Shown: in pieces, positions 1-8,349 of the stretch
How the letters are laid out: each line of letters opens with the position of its first letter
Position numbering within the stretch: the first letter of the stretch is position 1
From: Gemmatimonadota bacterium
GTDB taxonomy: Bacteria; Gemmatimonadota; Gemmatimonadetes; Gemmatimonadales; GWC2-71-9
Direction: 5' to 3'
Length of the DNA: 12,962 nt
Assembly (NCBI GenBank): GCA_003221085.1
Contig: QHUD01000053.1
Location: forward strand, 1-12,962
The notes under the pieces: generated by a model
Told to the model about the DNA's origin: nothing
Databases searched by the model: none
Seen by the model: only the letters and a program-made list of their open reading frames with translations
Translations under genes and position numbers: made by a program

Positions 1-1333
<1,333 letters not shown>

Positions 1334-1360
1334 GGGGCTAGGTCCTGACGATACCTATGT

Positions 1361-1408
1361 GAGAGGCGCAGTCTGTGAGGGGCGCAGTATAGGAGGGGCG
1401 CTGGCAAA
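1361..1408. repeat. Three imperfect 16-bp tandem repeats over the typA promoter
   Basis: Three abutting 16-bp units start at 1361 (GAGAGGCGCAGTCTGT), 1377 (GAGGGGCGCAGTATAG) and 1393 (GAGGGGCGCTGGCAAA). Units 1 and 2 match at 12 of 16 positions; unit 3 keeps only the first nine bases of unit 2. The array covers the predicted -10 box, the spacer and the start point. The bases AGGGGCGCAG at 1378-1387 are identical to the half-site of the palindromes inside mfd. It could be an operator, a decayed repeat element or chance low complexity. Confidence 0.55.
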
Positions 1409-1414
1409 AGACAA
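1386..1414 (-). promoter_or_regulatory. Sigma70-like promoter of typA
   Basis: On the minus strand, TTGTCT (1409-1414) and TATACT (1386-1391) are separated by exactly 17 nt, matching the -35/-10 consensus at 4/6 and 5/6 positions. Transcription would begin near 1379 and give a leader of about 45 nt before the TTG start of typA. The -10 box lies inside a 16-bp tandem repeat. This is pattern recognition only; promoter consensus in this phylum is assumed, not known. Confidence 0.5.
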
Positions 1415-1451
1415 GGCAATACATCACCAAAACGGGGGCAATGGGCGGCAA

Positions 1452-1481
1452 GGTGGCAAGGGCGGCACGCCGTATGCCACC
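1452..1481 (-). terminator. Stem-loop directly after the CDF transporter stop (weak terminator candidate)
   Basis: Immediately after the stop codon (1482-1484) the minus strand can fold GGTGGCA (1475-1481) against TGCCACC (1452-1458), with a further three-pair inner stem (1463-1465 with 1470-1472). There is no U-tract directly after the stem; only a short GTTTTGG occurs about 25 nt further on. It may act as a processing or Rho-linked hairpin rather than as a true intrinsic terminator. Confidence 0.3.
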
Positions 1482-2378
1482 CTATTCGCAGGTCGGATCC
1501 CGCTCCATCTGCACCGTTACATGGCGGATGCCCATGTCCCCGAGGCAGGCCTGAACGGCTTCGAGCACCCGCTGGTTGTCGGCCGGGTTTTGGACGACCA
1601 GGTGGCCGCTCATCGCGATCACTCCGCTCGTGACCGTCCACACGTGGAGGTCGTGCACGGAAGCCACGCCCTGGATGGATGCGATTCGGTCGTGGACTTC
1701 CGAGAGGGCGATGTGCGCGGGCGCCGCCTCGAGCAGCACGTCCGTGCTCTCCCTCACCAACCGCCAGGCGCTGCCGAGGATCAGCAGGGAGATCAGTAGT
1801 GAGATGACGGGATCGGCCGCTACCCACCCGGTGGCGAGGATGATCACGCCCGCGAGAAAGGCGCCGACCGATCCCAGGAGATCGCTCGCGATATGGAGGT
1901 ACGCGCCGCGCTGGTTGAGCGAATGATCGTGCCCGCGATGCAGGATCGCGACGCCTGCGGCGTTCGCGGTCAGTCCCACCCCCGCGATGATGAGAAGCAG
2001 CGTGCCCTGCACGTGGGCAGGAGAGCGCAGCCGATGGTAGGCCTCGAAGCCGATGCCGAGCGAGATCACGATCAGGGCTGCCCCATTCACGAGCGCAGCC
2101 AGGATCTCGAGCCGCAGCAATCCGAACGTCCGCTCCGCCGTCACGGGCCGCTGCGCCAGGGCCGTCACCACGAGCGATAGGCCCAGCGCGGCCACGTCGG
2201 CCAGCATGTGACCCGCGTCGGCGAGCAGGGCCAGCGAGTGGGCGAACCACCCGCCGACGGCCTCGGCCACCATCACCGCGGCCGTAATCGCCAGCACGAT
2301 CGTCATGCGTCGCCGGCTCTCCTCGCGGAGCGGCGCCCGATGCGTGCATTGGACTTCCAGCGGTACGGTAGCGCTCAC
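1482..2378 (-). CDS. Cation diffusion facilitator (CzcD/ZitB-like Zn/Co/Cd efflux)
   Basis: This inner-membrane cation/proton antiporter of the CDF family exports Zn(II) and related ions. With a GTG start at 2376-2378 it has 298 residues and six predicted transmembrane helices (about 25-43, 46-73, 89-113, 125-146, 159-183, 185-204). Helix 2 carries HMLAD (H57, D61) and helix 5 HIASD (H162, D166), the paired HxxxD metal site of the Zn-type branch. A short His-rich loop (HRGHDH, 147-152) separates helices 4 and 5. The cytoplasmic C-terminal domain has HDLHVWTVTSG (242-252) and ends HVTVQMERDPTCE, as in CzcD/ZitB proteins. The GTG is preferred because AGGGA lies 7 nt before it. A TTG at 2403-2405 would give nine more residues but overlaps the predicted -10 box, and an internal ATG at 2304-2306 would start just before helix 1. 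Function class is secure; the exact metal is not shown. Confidence 0.93.
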   Translation of the reverse strand: MSATVPLEVQCTHRAPLREESRRRMTIVLAITAAVMVAEAVGGWFAHSLALLADAGHMLADVAALGLSLVVTALAQRPVTAERTFGLLRLEILAALVNGAALIVISLGIGFEAYHRLRSPAHVQGTLLLIIAGVGLTANAAGVAILHRGHDHSLNQRGAYLHIASDLLGSVGAFLAGVIILATGWVAADPVISLLISLLILGSAWRLVRESTDVLLEAAPAHIALSEVHDRIASIQGVASVHDLHVWTVTSGVIAMSGHLVVQNPADNQRVLEAVQACLGDMGIRHVTVQMERDPTCE

Positions 2379-2403
2379 AGTCTCGTCCCTCGTCCTCTTC
2401 CTC

Positions 2404-2433
2404 AAAATACCGGGCCGTTCCGCCCCCGGGCAA
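2404..2433 (-). promoter_or_regulatory. Possible promoter of the CDF transporter gene
   Basis: In the 77-bp divergent spacer the minus strand reads TTGCCC (2428-2433), 18 nt, then TATTTT (2404-2409), each matching 4/6 consensus bases. Initiation near 2397 would leave about 19 nt containing the purine-rich GAGGAAGAGGACGAGGGA before the GTG start. This agrees with the chosen start but is a weak promoter call. Confidence 0.3.
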
Positions 2434-2455
2434 CACGCCCTATGTTCCCGCCTCT

Positions 2456-3790
2456 ATGCCCGCGCCCGCCACGCAATCGCTCGCGCTCCGCCTGCTGGCG
2501 GTGCTGGCGCTCGTGTTGGCGAACGCGTTCTTCGTGGCCGCGGAGTTCGCGCTGGTCGCGGCCCGCCGCACGCGCATCGAGGCGCTCGTGCGACGCGGCG
2601 ACCGGAAGGCGCGGACCGTGCAGGCTGCGTTGCAGGATCTGTACCGCCAACTGTCCGCCGCGCAGCTCGGGATCACGGTCGCCTCGATCCTGCTGGGCTA
2701 CGTCGCCGAGGATACCGTGGCCCAGCTGTTCCGCGATTGGTTCGCGGCCCTCCCGCCCGCCCTCGAATTCCTCGCGCGCGGCGGCGTCGCATCCACCGTC
2801 GCGGTGGCGCTGGTCTCGTTCCTGCACGTCGTCTTCGGCGAACAAGCACCCAAGGCGTGGGCCATCACCTATCCCGAGCGGACCAGCCGCTGGATCGCCG
2901 CGCCGCTCATCTTCTTCTCGTGGATCACGCGACCCTTCACCGACCTCCTCAACTGGAGCGCCGGCCGGGTGGTGCGGCTGCTCGGGATCAAAGGCGCGGC
3001 GGCGGAGCTCGATCGCATCCACTCGCCCGAGGAGATCCGCATGCTGGTCGAGCAAAGCCGGCAACGCGGCAAGCTCGATGCCGACGACGCCCGCCTGCTC
3101 CAGGGGGTGTTCGAGTTCAGTGAGAAAACGGCCCGCGAAGTCATGACACCGCGCACCCAGATGGTAGCCCTGCCCGCCGACCTCTCGCTCGAGGAAGCGG
3201 CCGATCAGGTGGCCGTCGCCGGGCGGTCGCGCTATCCCGTCTACGGGGAGTCGCTCGACGACATCCTCGGCATCGTGCACGCGAAGGATATCCTCGCTGG
3301 CCTCCGCTCGGCCAAGGGCGGGAGCCTCCGCGCCGTGCTCCGCCCCGCGGTCTTCGTTCCGGGGACGCGCGAGGTCGAGGACGTGCTCGCCGACATGAAA
3401 CGACAGAAGATCCATCTCGCGATCGTGCTCGACGAGTTCGGCGGCACGGCGGGCCTCGTCACCATGGAAGACCTGCTGGAGGAGATCGTCGGTCAGATCT
3501 ACGACGAATATGACCGGCCCTCCGGCGAGCTGCGGGCCGCCCCCGCCGGCGTGGCGCCCATCATCGCGGGCTCGGTCCCGATCCGCGAGGTCAACAGCGC
3601 GTTCGGGCTCGAGCTCGGCGAGCAGGACTACACCACCATCGGTGGCTTCCTGTTCGGCGCGATCGGCCGTCTCCCCCGGCCGGGCGACCAGGTGGCCGTG
3701 AAGGGCGCCGTGTTCGAAATCGTGGAGGTCGAGGGGCGCCGCGTCGGCACGGTCCGGGTGCTGCGGCGCGGACCGGGCGCGGAGACCTAG
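2456..3790 (+). CDS. Hemolysin-family/CorC-like membrane protein (DUF21-CBS-CBS-CorC_HlyC)
   Basis: The 444-residue protein has the full CNNM/CorC architecture. A DUF21 membrane domain spans about 5-200, with a first helix at 10-35, others near 70-90, 110-130 and 145-165, and the family signature VFGEQAPK at 126-133. Two CBS domains follow: one starts at REVMTPR (227-233), the other contains VLDEFGGTAGLVTMEDLLEE (324-343). A CorC_HlyC domain closes the protein at about 365-437 and includes YTTIGGFLFGAIGRLP. Such proteins are linked to Mg2+/Co2+ transport and are often annotated as hemolysin only by history. The ATG at 2456 is not preceded by a clear Shine-Dalgarno sequence. TATGTT at 2441-2446 could be a -10 box giving a very short leader. 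It is transcribed away from the metal-efflux gene, which suggests but does not prove a shared role in cation balance. Confidence 0.93.
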   Translation: MPAPATQSLALRLLAVLALVLANAFFVAAEFALVAARRTRIEALVRRGDRKARTVQAALQDLYRQLSAAQLGITVASILLGYVAEDTVAQLFRDWFAALPPALEFLARGGVASTVAVALVSFLHVVFGEQAPKAWAITYPERTSRWIAAPLIFFSWITRPFTDLLNWSAGRVVRLLGIKGAAAELDRIHSPEEIRMLVEQSRQRGKLDADDARLLQGVFEFSEKTAREVMTPRTQMVALPADLSLEEAADQVAVAGRSRYPVYGESLDDILGIVHAKDILAGLRSAKGGSLRAVLRPAVFVPGTREVEDVLADMKRQKIHLAIVLDEFGGTAGLVTMEDLLEEIVGQIYDEYDRPSGELRAAPAGVAPIIAGSVPIREVNSAFGLELGEQDYTTIGGFLFGAIGRLPRPGDQVAVKGAVFEIVEVEGRRVGTVRVLRRGPGAET

Positions 3791-4680
3791 CGCTCGAGCG
3801 CCGCGCCGGCCCGCTGGACCCGTCGCGCTAGCTCGGTCCCGAGCTCCAGCGCCGCCCGCATCGAGCCGGGGTCGGCCACCCCCGTGCCGGCAATGTCGAG
3901 CGCAGTGCCGTGGTCCGGCGCGACGCGCGGGAACGGCAACCCCAACGTCACGTTCACCCCAGTGCCGAAGCCCGCCACCTTCACCGCCGTCATCCCCACG
4001 TCGTGATAGGGGGTGAGCACGGCGTCGAACTCGCCCTTGAGCGCCCGCACGAACACGGTGTCCGCCGGCAGGGGTCCGGTGGCACCGAGCATCCGGGCGG
4101 CGGGCTCGAGCACCCGCGCGTCCTCGTCCCCGAACAAGCCGGATTCGCCGGCGTGGGGATTGAGGGCGCAGACCGCGAGCCGCGGCGCCGCGATACCCCA
4201 CCAGTCGCGCAGCGCACGCTCGGTGATTCGCCCGCAGCGCACTACTCGCTCGGTGGTCACCTGTTTCGGTACGTCCTTGAGCGCGATGTGCGTCGTGACG
4301 AGCACCACGCGCAGCCCGCCGGCGGCGAGCATCATCGCGACGTCGACGTCGCCGGCGAGGTGGGACAGAAACTCGGTGAGGCCGGGATAGCGGAATCCGG
4401 CCAGGTGCAGGGCATGCTTGTGCACCGGGCCGGTCACGATGGCGTCCACTTCGCCCGCCAGGGCGAGTCGAGCGGCCTCTTCCACCGCCTGGCCGGCAAT
4501 CCGGCCGGCGTCTTCGGGGAGCAGGGAGCGGGGAGCGGTACCCGCCCCTGCGCCGGAACGAACCGCTCCCCGCTCCCCGCTCCCGAGAAAGATGAGATCG
4601 GCATCCAGCGGGCCCAGGGCGAGCGCCTTCGCCACCACTTCCGGCCCGATCCCCCGCGGGTCGCCCAGCGTGACGGCGAG
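3787..4680 (-). CDS. pdxA: 4-hydroxythreonine-4-phosphate dehydrogenase PdxA (start codon unclear, altered N-terminus)
   Basis: PdxA oxidises 4-phosphohydroxy-L-threonine with NAD in the DXP-dependent pyridoxal phosphate pathway. The reading frame gives LAVTLGDPRGIGPE from 4680, then AIVTGPVHK, TTHIALKD, LNPHAGE, PYHDVGM, VKVAGFGTGVNVTLGLPFPR and DHGTALD. The three metal-binding His residues (E. coli H166, H211, H266) and the phosphate contacts K274, N283 and R292 are all present. E. coli H136 in GHTE is replaced by Leu (codon 4378-4380). No ATG, GTG or TTG occurs in frame between the upstream stop (4789-4791) and GTG 4636-4638, which lies inside the conserved N-terminal motif, so the real start is unknown. 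The reported end marks where family similarity begins. The segment after GIGPE is about 26 residues shorter than in E. coli and is partly encoded by an inverted repeat. It is the last gene of the operon, 13 nt after the surA-like stop. Family identity is secure; activity is uncertain. Confidence 0.88.
   Translation of the reverse strand, partial: LAVTLGDPRGIGPEVVAKALALGPLDADLIFLGSGERGAVRSGAGAGTAPRSLLPEDAGRIAGQAVEEAARLALAGEVDAIVTGPVHKHALHLAGFRYPGLTEFLSHLAGDVDVAMMLAAGGLRVVLVTTHIALKDVPKQVTTERVVRCGRITERALRDWWGIAAPRLAVCALNPHAGESGLFGDEDARVLEPAARMLGATGPLPADTVFVRALKGEFDAVLTPYHDVGMTAVKVAGFGTGVNVTLGLPFPRVAPDHGTALDIAGTGVADPGSMRAALELGTELARRVQRAGAALER
4517..4584. repeat. 23-bp inverted repeat inside pdxA
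   Basis: Arms 4517-4539 and 4562-4584 are reverse complements with a single mismatch (22/23) around a 22-nt loop. Each arm is itself a tandem run of the 8-mer GGGAGCGG. In the pdxA frame it encodes the Gly/Ala/Ser/Arg-rich stretch from LGSGERGAV to TAPRSLL, which sits where PdxA normally has structured sequence. The structure is certain; its origin as an inserted element is inferred. Confidence 0.8.
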
Positions 4681-4693
4681 TCGGGGACGGCGG

Positions 4694-6028
4694 CTAGAAA
4701 CGGACGTCGACGTACGTGGTGCGCCGCAGCAAGTCGAGATAGTGCTTGATGGCGAGCTGCTGGGCCAGCCCGTCGCGGATATGATCCTTCACTTCGTCGA
4801 AGCCCAGCTCCCCTTCGGGGAGGCGCTTCGTCAGCTCGAACACCACAAACCTCGGCCGTGCCGTCCCGACGCCCACTTCAAACACCGGCTTCAACCCGGG
4901 CACGGAGTCTTGCCCGATGGCCGTTTGGTAATCGGGCGGGAGCTGGGAGATCGGCAGGGCATCGGCAAGCTTGGGCTCGCTCGGGTCGGCGTACCGCCGA
5001 GCGAGGGAGTCCAACGAGGCTCCGTGAGCGAGCGCGTCGTGCACCGAATCGGCCTGACGCCGGGCGATGGCGATCTGCGCCTCGGAGATGGCAGGCTGAA
5101 TCAAAATGTGGCGCGCCAGGATCTCCGCCGGCTGCGCGCGCTCCACCTGGATGATGTGAAAGCCGAATTCGGTCCGCACGACGTCGGAGATCGACCCCGG
5201 CCTCAGGTGGAACGCGACGTCCTCGAACTCCTTGACCATCACGCCGCGGCGGAACCAGCCCAGCGCCCCACCCTGCTCCCGGGAAACGCTGTCCGCCGAG
5301 TACTTCTTCGCGACGTCGGCAAAGCCGGCCCCGCCACCCTGCCGCAGGGTCACCACGAGGGACTCCGCCAGTTGCACCGCGCGGGCGGTCGCCGCCGAGT
5401 CTGCTTTCGGCACGATCACAATCTGGCGGAACGAGATGCCCGCCGGCCGCTTGGGCTGCTGCGCCCGGCTCGTCTCCCAGAACGCCCGCATCTCGGCGTC
5501 CGACGGCGGAATCGGCCGCAGCTTTCCCTTCTGCTTCAGGCCTTCGATCAGGCGCTGCTGCAAAATCGCGCGACGCTGCTGGTCGGCGAGCCAGCGGCGC
5601 CATTCCTCCTCGGACACGAATCCGGCGGCGCGCAGCTGGGTCTGGAACTCCGGAATCGAGGTGAACTGCTTGCGCACGTTCTGGACCGTCTGCTCGACGG
5701 CGTCCTGCACTTCCTGGTCGGTCACCTTGATGGTAGTGTCCCGCTCCGCCTGTTGCACCAGCAGCTCCTCGTCCACCATCTGCGACAGAATCTGGCGTCG
5801 CGCGGCATCACGCCCCGCGGAGTCCTCCGGGACCTTCGAGCCCTGCGACTGCGCCAGGACGAGCTGCTCCTCCACCTGCGACGCGAGGATCGGCTTCGTG
5901 CCGACGACCGCGACGATGCGGTCCACCGGACGGTCGGTCGCCGCCCGACCCTGTGCCGACGCGCGCGACGGCGTGAGCGAGAGAGCGGCGAGCGTCGCCA
6001 CGACCGGGGGCAGGACGAACACTCGCAT
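4694..6028 (-). CDS. SurA-like periplasmic chaperone with two PpiC-type PPIase domains
   Basis: The protein has 444 residues. A signal peptide (1 to about 26, RVFVLPP then a hydrophobic stretch ending ASAQ) sends it to the periplasm. A SurA-type N-terminal chaperone region follows at about 33-190, starting VDRIVAVVGTKPILASQVEEQ. The first parvulin domain (about 198-298) contains SFRQIVIVPK, GGALGWFRRG and TEFGFHIIQVE. A second, more diverged parvulin-like domain begins at AEILARHILIQPAIS (301-315) and runs to about 400. This order matches SurA (about 430 residues), which escorts outer-membrane proteins to the Bam complex. The ATG at 6026-6028 shares its A with the upstream TGA (TGATG), so translation is probably coupled. 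A longer frame reaching 6190 is rejected because it lacks a signal peptide at its start. Orthology to SurA is likely but not proven, since other double PPIases exist. Confidence 0.9.
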   Translation of the reverse strand: MRVFVLPPVVATLAALSLTPSRASAQGRAATDRPVDRIVAVVGTKPILASQVEEQLVLAQSQGSKVPEDSAGRDAARRQILSQMVDEELLVQQAERDTTIKVTDQEVQDAVEQTVQNVRKQFTSIPEFQTQLRAAGFVSEEEWRRWLADQQRRAILQQRLIEGLKQKGKLRPIPPSDAEMRAFWETSRAQQPKRPAGISFRQIVIVPKADSAATARAVQLAESLVVTLRQGGGAGFADVAKKYSADSVSREQGGALGWFRRGVMVKEFEDVAFHLRPGSISDVVRTEFGFHIIQVERAQPAEILARHILIQPAISEAQIAIARRQADSVHDALAHGASLDSLARRYADPSEPKLADALPISQLPPDYQTAIGQDSVPGLKPVFEVGVGTARPRFVVFELTKRLPEGELGFDEVKDHIRDGLAQQLAIKHYLDLLRRTTYVDVRF

Positions 6029-7485
6029 CAGCGCGGCACCGGCCGTCCACCGCTCTCGGGATCCGTGGGCGGCGGGCCGGGCGCCCGCTTCAGGCCCGTG
6101 GACGGAGCGCCGCGCGCGGTCGTGTCCGCTGCCCGAATGGCCTGCGCACTTTCGGTCGCCCGCGCGATCCCCGCCTCGTTGAGCGACCACGGCTGGCCCT
6201 GGCGTAGAGCGCTGGCGAGGAAAGGCGGGACGGGGTAGAACGGCGCGCGGTTCTGCGTCACCGCCTGGTCCAGATACCGGTCCACGTGCGCCATGGCCAC
6301 CTGCACGCGCGCGGCCTGCGTCGCGGCCGAGTCCTTGAGCAGCTGGGGCGATACCCCGAGCAGGCCCTCGAGCCGGGCGACGCCCGAGTCATGCTCGGCG
6401 CGCAACCGCTGCCAGTCGCCCGGCTTGAGCCGTACACCGGCCCTGTCCACCTCTGTCAGCAGCATTTCGCGCTGCGCGAGCACCTTGAGGAATTGGTTCA
6501 ACTGGGCGTCGCTCGCCGTGGAGATCCCGCGCACGTCGTTCGGATCGAGCGCCAGGAGCCACCGCGCCAGGTCCTTGACCTGGAACGTACCTCCCGTGTA
6601 CGTGGCCAGCGTTCGGCCGTCGCTCCGGGCGGTCGCGATCTGCGGCACGGCCTGCCGTACCCGCGCCGGCGCGTCGGACTCAATCTTGAGCTGTCGCCGT
6701 GTCGCGAGGCTGTCCAGGTAGAGGGAGTCCATCTGGGCGGAGCGCGCGTTCTCGAGATCGACCCGGAAGGAGTCCCGCACCTCGGCGAGCGGTGGCCGTC
6801 GAATAATGTGGAACCCGAATGGCGTGCGGACCACGGCGGTCATCGCGCCGGGTGGGAGCGTCCACGCGGCACTGTCGAACGCGGGGACGAACTGCCCACG
6901 CGGCGTCGCCGGCAGATACCCGCCCTTGGTCTTCGATCCCGGGTCCTCCGAGTAGCGCCGGGCGAGCTGGGCGAAATTGAACCCGCGCTTTGCCGCGGCC
7001 TGCATCAGGACCGCGGTGGCCTGCTTCTGCTTTTGCTGCTCCACCATCGGCACGGCGCTCGCCGGGATCCGGAAGAGGATGTGCTGGAACAGTCGCACGC
7101 TGCCCGCCTCGAACGCCGAGTCCGCCTGGGCGGGCGTGAGCTTGCCCCGCGTCGCGATCAGCTGGTCGTGATAGCGCTCCCATTTGAGCTGCGCCGCCAT
7201 CGGCCATTGCGCAGCCAGCACCAAGGCAGAGTCGTGCAGGTCGCGCCCGCGACCAAGCTCGGTGGCGAACACGGCGTAGTCCAGGTACACGTTCGCGACG
7301 CCGGTGAGGACGTCCGGTCGGATGGGGATGCGCTGCGCGGGTCCGACCAGGTGCGCCAGGTGGTCCACCGTCAGGGTCTGGCCGGCGGCGACGCCAGCGA
7401 CCTCTGCGTGCGCCGAAAACGCGTCCCGCAGAGCGCCGCACCCCGCCACCACGAACACCAGAACGACCAGACCCAGCCGTATCAT
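6028..7485 (-). CDS. PpiC-type peptidylprolyl isomerase lipoprotein
   Basis: The 485-residue protein begins MIRLGLVVLVFVVAGC. It has a short hydrophobic signal peptide and a lipobox (VAGC, Cys16), so it should be a lipoprotein facing the periplasm. A parvulin/PpiC domain covers about 131-232, with RLFQHILFRI, ARRYSEDPGSKTKGGYL and TPFGFHIIRRPP. The N-terminal (20-130) and C-terminal (233-450) parts are mostly helical and carry no motif I recognise, comparable to the chaperone parts of PrsA and SurA-like proteins. The tail from 456 is Pro/Gly-rich. The ATG at 7483-7485 has a consensus AAGGAG five nt upstream that overlaps the mfd stop codon. The next gene, also a PPIase, starts within its stop, so the two were probably made together as a pair of envelope folding factors. 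The substrate is unknown. Confidence 0.9.
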   Translation of the reverse strand: MIRLGLVVLVFVVAGCGALRDAFSAHAEVAGVAAGQTLTVDHLAHLVGPAQRIPIRPDVLTGVANVYLDYAVFATELGRGRDLHDSALVLAAQWPMAAQLKWERYHDQLIATRGKLTPAQADSAFEAGSVRLFQHILFRIPASAVPMVEQQKQKQATAVLMQAAAKRGFNFAQLARRYSEDPGSKTKGGYLPATPRGQFVPAFDSAAWTLPPGAMTAVVRTPFGFHIIRRPPLAEVRDSFRVDLENARSAQMDSLYLDSLATRRQLKIESDAPARVRQAVPQIATARSDGRTLATYTGGTFQVKDLARWLLALDPNDVRGISTASDAQLNQFLKVLAQREMLLTEVDRAGVRLKPGDWQRLRAEHDSGVARLEGLLGVSPQLLKDSAATQAARVQVAMAHVDRYLDQAVTQNRAPFYPVPPFLASALRQGQPWSLNEAGIARATESAQAIRAADTTARGAPSTGLKRAPGPPPTDPESGGRPVPR

Positions 7486-7490
7486 GCCGG

Positions 7491-7496
7491 CTCCTT
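7491..7496 (-). promoter_or_regulatory. Consensus ribosome binding site of the ppiC lipoprotein gene
   Basis: AAGGAG on the minus strand lies 5 nt before the ATG at 7483-7485, and its AA is shared with the TAA stop of mfd (7495-7497). It is the best Shine-Dalgarno match among the operon genes seen here, so this gene can initiate independently of translation arriving from the interrupted mfd frame. Confidence 0.75.
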
Positions 7497-8349
7497 AAAG
7501 GTGAGCGTCCGCGAGAACCGCGGTGAGAGCTCGGACGAGCCCTGACCCGATGGGCTCGCCGCCGAGACGGCGGAGTCGCAGGGAGAGCGGCGCCGCCCGC
7601 CGCACCTCGGCCTCGAATTGCACCACGTCGAGCGCCGCCGTCAGGCCGGCCAGCCGCGGGTTCGCATCGCGCCCAAAGTTGAGCCGCGCCTCGTCCCCTT
7701 TCACGAGGACCATCTCCAGTCCTGCACGGGCGCCCAGTGCCCGCAGCTCGGAGACGAGGAGCAATCGTTGCGCGTCGTCGGGGAGCGGCCCGAACCGATC
7801 ACGCAATTCCTCGCGCACCGCCTGAATCTCGCTAGGCACCTCGGCCCGCGCCAGCCGCCGGTACAGCTCGAGCTTCACCGCCTCATCCGGCACGTAGGCG
7901 TCCGAGAGGTGCGCCGGCAGATCCAGGATCACTTCGGGGGGCACACGCGCCGCCCGTCCCTCATCCCCCTGCCCCGATTTGAGCCCGTCAACGGTTTCCT
8001 GGAGCCAGCGGAGGTACGTGTCGAACCCGACGGCTTGCGCGTGGCCCGACTGCGCCGCGCCGAGCAGGTTGCCTGCACCGCGAAGCTCGAGGTCGCGCAG
8101 CGCGATCCGGTAACCCGAACCGAGGTCGGTGTGATGCTCCAGCACCTGGAGCCGCTCTTCCGCCTCGGCGTCGACGAGGTCGGGCACGAGCAGATAGCAG
8201 TACGCCCGGCGGTGACTCCGCCCCACGCGCCCGCGCAGCTGGTACAGCTGCGCCAGGCCGAGCTGGTCCGCGCGGTCGACAATCATCGTGTTCGCGTTCG
8301 CGACGTCGAGCCCGGACTCGACGATCATGGTGGACACGAGAATGTCCAC
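7495..8349 (-). CDS. mfd: Mfd C-terminal fragment (end of helicase lobe 2 and TRCF domain)
   Basis: This frame holds the C-terminal 284 residues of the transcription-repair coupling factor: VDILVSTMIVESGLDVANANTMI (end of helicase lobe 2), QLRGRVGRSHRRAY (motif VI, about 38-51), RDLELRGAGNLLGAAQSG, and the TRCF domain with LPAHLSDAYVPDEAVKLELYRRLA and RDRFGPLPDDAQRLL. It is out of frame with the upstream fragment. Similarity continues a few codons before the GTG at 8347-8349 (RGE at 8350-8358), so this GTG is only the first start codon in the frame, not a natural gene start. The GAGG near 8349-8352 is no obvious initiation signal. In a healthy gene this would be the last quarter of one protein of about 1,107 residues. 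If the break is real the fragment alone should be inactive; if it is an assembly error, join it to 8325-10718. Confidence 0.88.
   Translation of the reverse strand: MDILVSTMIVESGLDVANANTMIVDRADQLGLAQLYQLRGRVGRSHRRAYCYLLVPDLVDAEAEERLQVLEHHTDLGSGYRIALRDLELRGAGNLLGAAQSGHAQAVGFDTYLRWLQETVDGLKSGQGDEGRAARVPPEVILDLPAHLSDAYVPDEAVKLELYRRLARAEVPSEIQAVREELRDRFGPLPDDAQRLLLVSELRALGARAGLEMVLVKGDEARLNFGRDANPRLAGLTAALDVVQFEAEVRRAAPLSLRLRRLGGEPIGSGLVRALTAVLADAHL

Noticed and set aside
2379..2405. TTG at 2403-2405 as start of the CDF transporter
   Set aside because: It overlaps the predicted -10 box and lacks a Shine-Dalgarno sequence, while the GTG at 2376-2378 has AGGGA at good spacing.
4517..4584. Inverted repeat in pdxA as an intrinsic terminator
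   Set aside because: It lies well inside the conserved coding frame, has a 22-nt loop and has no T-run after either arm.
4694..6190. Longer 498-codon version of the SurA-like protein
   Set aside because: The additional 54 residues overlap the upstream gene, look like shadow sequence and would bury the signal peptide that starts at the ATG of 6026-6028.
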